Below, in pieces: positions 1 to 8,373 of a DNA stretch of 16,277 nucleotides. The stretch covers positions 1 through 16,277 of the forward strand of contig NW_017382943.1 of NCBI RefSeq assembly GCF_000006565.2, written 5' to 3'. The notes under the pieces are model-generated. The model did not search any database. It was not told the DNA's origin and saw only the letters and a list, made by a program, of their open reading frames with translations. This DNA is from Toxoplasma gondii ME49 (Eukaryota; Apicomplexa; Conoidasida; Eucoccidiorida; Sarcocystidae). The position numbers and the translations under genes were made by a program. How positions within the stretch are numbered: position 1 is the first letter of the stretch; every line of letters begins with the position of its first letter.

Positions 1-430
1 TTTGCCCATCAGCTACACACCTCTCTCCTAATTATAGGGCAAGTGATGTCTTGTGATTATGCTGGTTTTGGCGGAGGGGCGTCTTGTGATCGATCTTGAA
101 ATGCACTAGGTTCGCTTGGCGGGGCTTGTAATTCCAGTAGCAGACAGACAGAGCGCCACCACTCCAGGTGGCAAACTGGCGGCTCTCCGACAAAACAGCT
201 AAGTGAGGGGCTAATTCTAACGAGAAGCCAGACGTATGCGTTCCATGCCCAATTTGTTGCACACATGCTGACCTCGTTTCCTGCGTACCACGTCAGGTTC
301 GATGAGGAATTTGTCAACACCTGATGTGCCCAGCACATGTGACCACCCCCGCTGGTTTGTGGTTTCTGCCGGTGTCTTGCGCAGCGTTTCTTCTTGGCAC
401 AATGCTGCAGAGTGACAGAGGGGATTGCAG
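1..430. repeat. Spacer block of the ROPK repeat unit, left-edge copy
   Basis: This is non-coding spacer of the duplicated kinase unit. Positions about 44-180 match about 13760-13900 closely, including the block around the TGGCAAACTGG word at 169-179, found again at 13886-13896. More diverged copies of the same block lie around 4564 and 7355. The short open frames here are not consistent between the copies, and I see no gene. The kinase gene this spacer belongs to would lie left of the window, inferred from the order in the other units. Confidence 0.7.
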
Positions 431-944
431 TTGCTTATTCATGGGAGCTTATTCAGTGGGCGTGAATCTGGTATTCATGTTGCATTTAATTGCACAATTT
501 TAAAGGGCAGATTATCTGTTGTGTCGCGGGAAAGTCTAGCGCAAGAAACCTGATTCAGTCTCGGGTTCTCACCTGCACTGATGCGTTTCCCACAAACTCA
601 GAACAAGAAAACAAGTGTCCCCCAGCAGTTGGATTTCATGCAAATATCGTGTCTTGAGAACAGCTCCTACGGGAAGCGTCTCCAGCAGCATGGATGTGTA
701 AGTGCTCTGCATTTTCTCAAGTCAAATGCGAAAAAAGTGCTGGCCCGGAACACTTCCGATTTCCAAACATAAAGAGAGTCTCTTCCTCTTGTCACAGAGG
801 CTGCTTCACCGACGTCACCTGGTTTTCCCGACAAACGGAAAGGGCGTTGAAGATTCGAGATTACGTCACCTGCGGATTCCACAGTTCCTTCTCTCTCAAC
901 CGCCCAAAGCACACACATCATACGTGAAGAAGTCACAGGAGACA
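431..944. other. Intergenic stretch, no gene recognised
   Basis: No reading frame here has a convincing protein signature. Parts match the spacer left of the right-edge kinase: the segment near 822-870 resembles 14526-14575. Indels between the two copies change the frame, which argues against conserved coding. It is read as diverged spacer of the ROPK repeat unit. Confidence 0.5.
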
Positions 945-2029
945 CAGATCCTCAGTTACCCCGATTTTGGCTGTTACAGAAAAATATGAAGAAACTGGCT
1001 CATGTTCTACGCCATTCCCTGTATTTTTCATACACAGAACGCAGCACTGCGACTGCGGCATTGTGGCGGGCCCTTGTGAGTGATGCATTGTAATCGACAA
1101 AGTGTGCGTCACACGAAAGAACGCAGTGGCAGGGAGGCGAGAACGGAAGAGGGGAACGCGCGAGACAAACAATTGAATGGTTGCAGCACGTCCGCCTAAC
1201 GTTAGTGAACTTCCTGAACACGCCAGTCGGCAGGAGACTAGAGAAGTGTCCTTGAGCTGACAGGGTAGCTGTATAAGAGGTCAGGAGGCAGATAAATGTA
1301 TCATCAATTTGACCTGCGTATTCATTTCTGCATTCCCTTGTGGGTTCTGCCACAAGCAGTCACATAAACGTACAACCACTATTTTCTCTCGAGCGATGAC
1401 AATCATGGGTTACTTCTCCTTCAGCAGTTATCTACGTACGTCTGACGAGCCGTGTCTACTTGGTCCATTGCCTGCTTGAATTGTCGGCCTATAAGCGTTA
1501 CTGCAAGAGACGCCTCATTAGGTGGACTGCCATAGAGTTTCACGCGAGCATCTTCATTTCTCACTGAGCACAGCCGCGCACACTTACAGGTGAAGTCAAC
1601 CTTTTACACCGTGAACATGACGATGCCCATGCCCCACGGGATTCCTCCAAAAGAAGGCAATAAAACTGATTTTGTGAGGCACATCTGTAAAAGCATAAAA
1701 GCTCATGTGTCGGTGTCTAGGCGTCCCCACCGCTCTGTTTCCTGCTGTTCACAGTATTTCCAGAAGCGTCCCACTTTCCCTCACTCGCCATGCACATCGA
1801 ATGGTACAATCAGCACGCGATATGGAGTACGGACAATCATGTTCATCAGGTGCAGAGCACATCTCTGCATTCCACACACGGCCACGCAAGCCCGCCATTT
1901 GCACTGTCGCCTTCGCAGCCGACGATGTCTAGTGTGCGACACCATCTTGCTCGTTGCTTGTCTGGTGGAGACACTTCCGCCATGCCTGGGAGCTCCAACT
2001 CTTAGGCATGCATTCAGCCGGCGCTGATC
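945..2029. repeat. 3' flank of ROPK copy 1, shared with the other units
   Basis: This is the sequence downstream of the minus-strand kinase gene. It aligns with the flank of the right-edge kinase over most of its length. For example, the TGATGCATTGTAATCGAC block at 1081-1098 matches 14781-14798 with one difference, and the 18-base block at 1331-1348 is identical to 15033-15050. More diverged equivalents are at about 5040-5735 and 10680-11136, for instance around the GCCTGCTTG-like word near 1474, 5168, 10738 and 15175. It probably contains the 3' UTR and polyadenylation region. No gene is supported on either strand. Confidence 0.65.
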
Positions 2030-3655
2030 TCAAAATTGATGCGTTCTTATCCGACGCGCCTCTCTACCACCGTCGTCCGTAGCGGCAAGGAACGCGTCGG
2101 CAACATCGCTGGGAAGACGCCGAGCTTCCTCGTTCCACTGCAGAAATCCGGTAACGAGGTTCCGAACCTCACGCGGGATGCGCCGACACAGCCGGAAGTT
2201 GGGCGGCGGCCTGGTAGTCCTTGCATGCATGACTGTGACCCTCATCACCTGTGGCGGACTCGCGTTAGCGACATTCTGTAACCCGAATGGAAACACGCCA
2301 CACCACAGATAGAAAAGAAGGACTCCAGTCGCCCATGCATCTCTGTGGGGAGTGATTTCGTTCTCTCGTTGTTCAAAAAATGCTTCTGAGCTGTCGGGGT
2401 CCATGTATAGATGAGTGCCCCTGATGGGCAACGAAGCCCCGAAGGGGCTTGAAAAACCAAAATCGCCGATGGCAACCCTTCCGTCTGCACTGAGCAGGAC
2501 ATTCTCAAGCTTCAAGTCATTATGAGAAATGCCTTTTTGATGCATCCACGCAATACTCTTTAGCAACTGGCGGGTAATGTACATCTTCGCCCAAAAGGTC
2601 AACGGGTTTTGCACGACCGTTTCGAGGTCGCAAGTAAAAAGAGGAGACACAGAAACAACGGGTAATACAAAAAATGAGTCGCCCGCGGCAAACCACGTGG
2701 GCATACCGGAAACAAGCTCAGCATGATGTGGAACGACGAGACCGTGCTCTAGCATTTCGGCCGGGTCCAAATCTGGTAGAGCACGCTTCACAGAATTCTC
2801 GTTCGACAGAAACAGTTTCATTAGTTCTGTTCTGGTCCTTCGTTTTCTCCACCATGTCAGCCCCGAGAACACTGCTGCACGAATGAGGCACAGCTTGACT
2901 GCCACCGGTGTCACCGATCTTTCCCGGTCGCTTTTCACCTGATTTAGACGTACAACAATGCCCTCGGCTCCCATTCCTAAGAATGTTGCGGGTCCCTGTA
3001 GCGTGTAACGTGTTCTACCCCATTTGTTCTTAGCCTTCAGAACCAGGCCTCCTCCAAATGCTGACAACACTGCATGCATGGCTGCCGATTGGTCCGGTCG
3101 CATAACGTCTTCCACGGTCACCCGCCGTCTGACAGCTGACACTGTGTGTGACCTGCCACGGCGGTCCACGGGCGTCAATCGAGTCGAAGGCGGTGCATGC
3201 GCGGCTTGCCTCTGAATGAAGCTACCTGAAGCAGGCGTGACAGTCTGCTCCTCGGGGACAACACCACTGTGATTCCACGCATCGCCTTCTGGAGTTACAG
3301 CGACGAGCTCGTGAGCATTCGCGATTTCGTCTCTCGCTTCTCTTTGTGTCAGAAAACTTTCGGCGTTCTGCGGAAACCCAACACGCACAGATGCCCCTGA
3401 TTGTTCCCTGGTCCAAAGTTCATAGCCGGGCAATTCTTGAGATGACGTCTGAATGTCATCTCCAGGAAACGTGGCAAGCTCTTTAACAGCGATCGACGGC
3501 GTTCGTGGTGCCGAGTCGACCTCTTGAGGGGGCCGTAAGCCTGATCCATCAGTGCTGCTGCCATGATGAGCAACACACCGGTCACACAGGTGGCATTCTA
3601 TAAGTACAGCGAGAGCGGTAAAGAAACCAACAGGTGACAACAGAGTATTTTTCAT
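2030..3655 (-). CDS. Rhoptry kinase-like secreted protein kinase (ROPK family), intact copy
   Basis: This is a single-exon gene for a 541-residue secreted kinase-like protein. The N-terminus has a short polar start, a hydrophobic core at about residues 5-19 and a likely cleavage site near residue 29, as in a signal peptide. A low-complexity region of about 190 residues follows, then a kinase fold: glycine loop G227-x-G229-x-x-G232, VAVK lysine K254, catalytic-loop H378-N379-D380 with K382 and N385, D398-F399-G400, alpha-F Asp439, and a C-terminal GFLQW...RRLP...FLAAT block at about 503-526. All essential residues are present, so catalysis is possible, but HRD is HND and the APE motif reads DPD. 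I chose ATG 3655 because it aligns with the paralogue's ATG at 12957, which has a stop just upstream. An in-frame ATG at 3721 would add 22 residues before the hydrophobic core. Rhoptry export and injection into the host cell are known for the family; its substrate is unknown. Confidence 0.87.
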   Translation of the reverse strand: MKNTLLSPVGFFTALAVLIECHLCDRCVAHHGSSTDGSGLRPPQEVDSAPRTPSIAVKELATFPGDDIQTSSQELPGYELWTREQSGASVRVGFPQNAESFLTQREARDEIANAHELVAVTPEGDAWNHSGVVPEEQTVTPASGSFIQRQAAHAPPSTRLTPVDRRGRSHTVSAVRRRVTVEDVMRPDQSAAMHAVLSAFGGGLVLKAKNKWGRTRYTLQGPATFLGMGAEGIVVRLNQVKSDRERSVTPVAVKLCLIRAAVFSGLTWWRKRRTRTELMKLFLSNENSVKRALPDLDPAEMLEHGLVVPHHAELVSGMPTWFAAGDSFFVLPVVSVSPLFTCDLETVVQNPLTFWAKMYITRQLLKSIAWMHQKGISHNDLKLENVLLSADGRVAIGDFGFSSPFGASLPIRGTHLYMDPDSSEAFFEQRENEITPHRDAWATGVLLFYLWCGVFPFGLQNVANASPPQVMRVTVMHARTTRPPPNFRLCRRIPREVRNLVTGFLQWNEEARRLPSDVADAFLAATDDGGREARRIRTHQF

Positions 3656-4150
3656 CTTCGTACAACCACGTTGCCTGACGCTCCATCCAAACAGGATATA
3701 GCTCCCCGCTGGTAGTTGCATTCGAGCGGCGGCGGGTGGCTACTCGGCTGATGTGATATTAAGGAATTTGGGGAGGAAGTAAGCTGCGAGGTATGCGTGT
3801 TTTTCACTCGTACAGCCTGGAAGGGTTATTGGCAGGAGACTAGAAACAGGAACGCATTTGATCGAGCCACGTCTGTAGATGGACACAACGACGTTCAAGG
3901 GTACTTTGAAGTCGGGATCATGCATCACACATTAGAGGCAACAGTGGCTGAGAAACCCGGGACAATACGCACCTTTCGTTTAAAGCCTGATTTCCGTTGC
4001 CACGGTAAAATCTCAACGAATCAGAAGCCAATGAGATCTCTCGCCCTAGGGAACCTTAACGAGAGGTCTCAATCCTGGTCTTGCCAGCGCCCAAGCGTAA
4101 ATTGAGAGACTGGCTTTACGCCGTCGGCGGTGACTGAGGAAAACGTACAA
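3656..4150 (-). promoter_or_regulatory. 5' flank and promoter region of ROPK copy 1
   Basis: This upstream region is conserved with that of copy 3 (12958-13470). One block, ATCACATCAGCCGAGTAGC on the minus strand near 3741-3759, corresponds to a near-identical block near 13042-13060. It lies about 85 bases from the ATG in both genes, so it is a candidate core promoter or transcription start region. Further shared blocks are around 3955-4060 and 13255-13370, and around the ACTGGCTTTACG word near 4110 and 13430. No TATA box is evident. Promoter function is inferred from conservation and position only. Confidence 0.5.
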
Positions 4151-5039
4151 TAATGCCCGTCAAGGGCTGTCCCCCTATGGAGAATCAGTGCTTGCGGACG
4201 TTCTCCGAAAAGAATTTTTTATGATTCTTGCCTTGTCCTGTTTAACACGTCCACGGGTTGGTGGGCTGAGCAATACACGCGACTCTGAGTGACTCTGTGC
4301 ACGGGCTCTGCTGGCTGTGATTCGCGAGTGCCAACTAGCCAGCTGCAGGGGACGGGTCACTACCGATAGAAAAATGGAAGGGGAGCGCACCACGTTGAGA
4401 ACATTCTTCCGCTCTTCGACGACTCAACCATTAGCGTTAGGAAAGTATTGGATATGTGCCTATGCTAAAGAAGCTGTGAGATGGTGATTCATCTACAAGC
4501 AGACGAGGCATGCGCTGGGGGGCTGACAATTCGAGACGAAACGTACACCTGCAGCCTTCCTAATGGCAAACTGTAAACTCTCCTACACAACGGCTACGGG
4601 GGGAGACTATCCGTGGCGAGGAACAGGTTGAGCAAGTTCTCCACACAATTTCTAGTACAAGTTTCTTTACAAGCGTTACCGTTCTGCAGCGTCGCCTGCG
4701 GACGACGCCATGTTCGACGGCAAAGAAGGTGACACTGTGTATGCCAACGAAATGAATGACCCCCGCTGCCAGCTGCTGTTGTCTTTTCTCATGACATCTT
4801 TCGTCGCTGTCATTCTTTGCTTGATGTCGATGTGCCACAGAAAGTCACCGATCTGTCTGTGTCGTGGGACCCAGCATGGTGTAACCTGTCTCGGCTGGTG
4901 CGGCTCCTGATAACACTGGGGGATAGCGGGGAGGTGGTGTTTATACTCGGATTCAGACCTCGCACGCACCGCAATCTTGCCAACATGCGGAAACACCTCG
5001 GGGTTTGTCCACCTGTATACTAATCCGTATCTTTCTTGC
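4151..5039. repeat. Spacer block of ROPK unit 1
   Basis: This is diverged spacer of the repeat unit. The segment near 4330-4400 (a GTGCC...CTAGCC...GGTCACTA pattern) matches 7100-7180. The segment at 4550-4640, around TGGCAAACTG at 4564-4573, matches 7345-7425. The segment at 4680-4990 matches 7490-7800 and 14010-14290. Several short open frames exist on both strands but none has a recognisable protein feature or is stable between the copies. I see no gene. Confidence 0.6.
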
Positions 5040-5739
5040 TGTCTGTGTTCCACTAGTAGTCACTTCTGAAAGTAAACGTTGCTTCCCTCTCGAGCCGTGA
5101 CTACTCTGAATTACTTATGCAGCAGCGTTTGTCCACGTACGCGTGCGTGTCGATACAGGTCTTCACGACCCATGGCCTGCTTGGTGGTAAAAAAAGTACC
5201 AGATGTGTCGTTCACACACAGCTCGCTGGGTAGAGTGCCTTATTGCTTGATCCGAACATGCGTATCGGACACAGCACAGCGACGCAGTTTCATGCAAACA
5301 AAACCGACCCGTTTACGAGTCCAGCACCACGTAGCAAACGTCGCAGGAGATTCCTTGATACTGTTGGCAAGAAAACAATGAACTTTATCCATGACACACG
5401 CTTCCCAGAGAAATAACGTTCCCAGCACTCTGACCCTTAGTGTTCACGGTATTCCAGAAGTCTCGCACCTCCTCTCAGCCACCATGCACAAAGGATGGAC
5501 CCAGATCTACTAATCACATCCTGCTCATTTGAGAGCTTTTTCAGTCGCAGAAGGCAACTCTGCAAGCAATACCTGACAAAAACACCATCATCTGCGCTGT
5601 CTTCTGAGCAGCCTGTGGTGTCCAGTGAGAGGCCCCGACTTCTTGGTTGTTGAATTGGTGAAGCCAACTCCTTCAGCGTCAGGGAACTGTATCACAGACC
5701 CTGAGACGGACAACACGCATTCGTACTATCCGCTACTAC
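5040..5739. repeat. 3' flank of the ROPK pseudogene, unit 2
   Basis: This stretch is paralogous to the regions downstream of the other kinase copies. The part at 5085-5190 aligns with 1395-1490 and 15095-15190, and the part at about 5440-5510 aligns with 1745-1820, with a shared ATTTCCAGAAG / ATTCCAGAAG word. No gene is seen. Confidence 0.6.
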
Positions 5740-6620
5740 TTACTGATCAGGCCCCTCGATACCACCAGCGTGTGTAGCGGCAAGGAACTCCTCTGCAACC
5801 TCACCGGGGAGACGTCGATCTTCGACGAACCTATGTAAAAATCCCGTGAAGATTTTCCGGACCTCAACGGGGACTCCTGTGCACGAGTGGATGTCGGGTT
5901 GCGGCGTAGTCTTCTGTGCACGAGTGGATGTCGGGTTGCGGCGTAGTCTTCTGTGCACACGTAATGGTGAACTGCTTCACCTCTTGCGCCGTCGCGGCGG
6001 AGACGGAATCTAATCTGAATGGATACGTTTGACGCCACAACCTTAAAGAGAAGATTTCATAATGCTCATGCATCCTTCTGTGTAAGCATGACGATTTCTC
6101 GTCGACCAATGCTTGCTGCTGCGATTCTTGCGTCCATGTAAACATGTATATATCAGTGCCTTTTACTCTCGATTTAACTCCGATAGCGCTCGCCAGCCAA
6201 AATACCCGGTTGCAGCCGTGCCTTCTGCGCTGAGCAGGATATTTTCAGGTTTCAAGTCATTGTGAACAACGCCTTGGTCATGCAGCAATGAAACGATCTG
6301 CACCAAGTGGCGGGTAATGTACAAGTTTGGCCAAAACGTGAGGATGCCATGCGGCGTGTGCCAATGGATGCAACAACGGGGAGGATGAATTATCCGCTGC
6401 CTGCAGGAAACCACCCGGGTATATTGGAAATACGATCATCATCCTGTGGAACGACAAGACCCTGGTCGAGCAGTTCGTTCGGTTCAACACCCGGGATAAG
6501 ACGCTTCATGGTGCTCTCATCCCGCAGCTAATGACACAGTCCTCTCTTTCTCAATTTTAACCACCAGGACCTCGTCATGTAACATCATTGCCTCGCCGTG
6601 TAACCGCACCGGGCCCCCGC
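5740..6620 (-). pseudogene. Decayed rhoptry kinase-like pseudogene lacking its N-terminal half
   Basis: This is a relic of the same kinase family. Read on the minus strand it follows copy 1 in order but in changing frames: the segment before the hinge (about 6531-6388, ending in a TAA), the catalytic loop and following region (about 6370-6165) with HNDLKPENILL, the post-activation segment (about 6145-5880), and the C-terminal GFLHR...RRLP...FLAAT segment (about 5850-5760). Lesions include GDFG read as GYFG, which loses the metal-binding Asp, frame changes around alpha-F and a stop after the activation loop. A 37-bp duplication, not a multiple of three, adds another shift. The signal peptide, glycine loop and VAVK lysine are not found. 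The distance from the alpha-C region to the promoter-like block is roughly 0.8 kb shorter than in copy 1, implying a deletion. It cannot make a working kinase. Confidence 0.85.
5877..5958. repeat. 37-bp direct tandem duplication inside the pseudogene
   Basis: A 37-base unit at 5877-5913 is repeated exactly at 5914-5950 and followed by the first eight bases of a third copy (5951-5958). The intact paralogue has a single equivalent near 2185-2225. Because 37 is not divisible by three, the duplication shifts the frame before the C-terminal block. Confidence 0.95.
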
Positions 6621-7030
6621 CCATGGTTGCACAGCAGGGGTGACACGCGGTATTCAGGCTGAAGTGATTCTGAGTTATTGAGTGAACGGAAGCACACACC
6701 GAAGCATCCGCACAAAAGTTGTCATTTAGTAAACTTCGCCCACATCAAACGCACGAGAAGGCAAATATCCATCTTTTTCCATGCACTCGTGTTTCAGGCG
6801 TCGGTCTCAGGGATGGGCCGAACATCAGAGAAACGGAGGTGGAGAATCACGTCTCGATCCACTCCCTTTGTCAAAAGCCTAGTTTTGGATGACACATGAC
6901 AGTATACGAGAAACAGGGGCGGATTAAATTTCTTGCACCCAGCCCCGTGTTTCAACGTTTTCTCTCTATCCCGACTCAGCCTGCAGCCAAACGGAGATGA
7001 CAAGACTGGCTTTGCCCCGTCGGTAGCTGC
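6621..7030 (-). promoter_or_regulatory. Relic 5' flank of the ROPK pseudogene
   Basis: The block at about 6865-6895 (CCCTTTGTCAAAAGCCTAG) matches the conserved upstream blocks of copy 1 near 3975 and copy 3 near 13285. The TGGCTTT...GTCGG...GC pattern near 7010 matches those near 4110 and 13430. This suggests that the promoter survives next to a gutted gene. The part nearer the pseudogene (about 6621-6860) is too diverged to align confidently. Whether any transcription remains is unknown. Confidence 0.35.
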
Positions 7031-7960
7031 GTGCACTCTGCGCATATGGCATTTGAACCAAGATATGCAACTATGTGTCTCCGTGCAAGTATTTAAATGA
7101 CGGTGCCTCGTGAGTGCCGGCTAGCCATTTACGGGCCACTGGTCACTATCGCCAAAAATGGACGGGGAACGTAAGAAGCTGCTGCCACTAGTCCACACGT
7201 CTATGACTCCATCGTTCGTGTAGGGAGCGGGGTGAGTCGGTGATTGAACTGGTGCTGGCGGAGTCGCGACGAGGTGAATAATCTTGAAGCGCACTGGGTA
7301 TGAGGTGTGACTGGTAATTCCAGTCGCAAACGGACACAGCCGCAACTTTCCAGATGGCAAACTAGCAACTGTCCGGCACAACAGTTACGTTAGGGCTGTT
7401 GCCGTAGCGAGAACTCGGTCGATCAGGATCAACACCCCATTGGTTGTACAGGATTTTTGAGAATGGCTATCTGTCTTGTGTGTTCGTTGCGTATGATGCC
7501 ATGTTCGAGGACCAGTGATGGAATACTGTGTGCTTCCATGATATGACTTACCACCACTGCCGGTTGTTTTCGTCTATCTCGACTCCCTGCGTTGCTGTCC
7601 TCTTTAACTGGATGATACGGCTCCGCAGAAAGCGACAGATCTCTAGACACTGCGTCGCGGAGAGGATCAGTATGATGTAAGCGGTCTCGGCAGGTGCGTC
7701 ATTGGATATCAGCGGAGGGGGGGGAAGGAGGGCGTTGGTGTTTTCCCCTACTATTCAGATCATGACCTCCGCGTATTCCTGGCCAATGAATTTCATAAGC
7801 CTCATGTTTGGTAACACATGTTCCGGCAAAATGCGCCCCCCAGCATGGGTGTGTCTCTCCGGTCGAGGAGCCGCTGAGTATTGATGCGGTTCGAGACTGG
7901 TGGTTTCTCCCGATAAATTGGAAAAATACGCTAACCCCGAACACTCCTTGTATGCAGCAG
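7031..7960. repeat. Spacer block of ROPK unit 2
   Basis: This is paralogous spacer. The part at 7205-7420 aligns with 1-200 and 13735-13920, including TGGCAAACTA at 7355-7364. The part at 7490-7900 aligns with about 14010-14400; the GCGGAGAGGAT word near 7660 recurs near 14155. A stretch of about 90 bases near 7712-7800 aligns almost without gaps to about 14215-14304. No gene is supported; short frames contain stops or lack conserved features. Confidence 0.6.
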
Positions 7961-8373
7961 CATGGCCAAAGAGCGCGATGAAGCCTGGCCCCCTTGTTTA
8001 AAACAGAGGCTCACCTTCACCAGGGTTACCGCGTTACAGCAGAGCGAGTCGGACATTGGAAGCCGGGATTGCCTGCCGTTTCCACAGCCGCCGGTCTGCT
8101 CTTGCAGCTGAACAAAACACAGACGAGTTCTGTGAAGAAAACATCTGCGTCGACCGCTCTCGTTTTTTCAGAGAAATCTGGAGAACAGTTTTGAGGCCTA
8201 TGCCGCCAATTGCGCCCCATTGATACTCGACCGAACTATACCAGGCACACCTAGGTGGCGACCTGTGTTTGACGCTTCGTAGTCAAGGAAGTCGCAGTGA
8301 GGAGAAGGCACGTGAGGACGGGGCGGCAAGAGCGAGAGAAGAAGAGAGCGAAGCCTGCGAGGGCGGCGGCTGG
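7961..8373. other. Intergenic, upstream of the plus-strand GC-rich gene
   Basis: No convincing reading frame and no match to the kinase spacers that I can follow. The sequence becomes purine- and GC-rich from about 8280. It could hold the 5' UTR or an unrecognised first exon of the plus-strand gene that follows. A consensus-like splice donor (GTGAGT) sits at 8377-8382, immediately after an ATG at 8374. Confidence 0.35.

Noticed and set aside
694..989. Overlapping plus-strand frames near 700-990 matched to 14455-14793 as a possible conserved gene
   Set aside because: The DNA is homologous, but indels shift the frame between the copies and no protein feature is seen, so this reflects spacer paralogy.
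1590..2027. Plus-strand frame of 145 codons overlapping the 3' flank of copy 1
   Set aside because: It is Cys/His/Arg-rich with no domain, lies in the region paralogous to other kinase 3' flanks, and is not open in those copies.
3656..3721. Start of ROPK copy 1 at the upstream ATG, 3721
   Set aside because: The signal-peptide core follows the ATG at 3655, which aligns with the start of copy 3, where a TAG precedes the ATG. The upstream 22 codons have no counterpart there.
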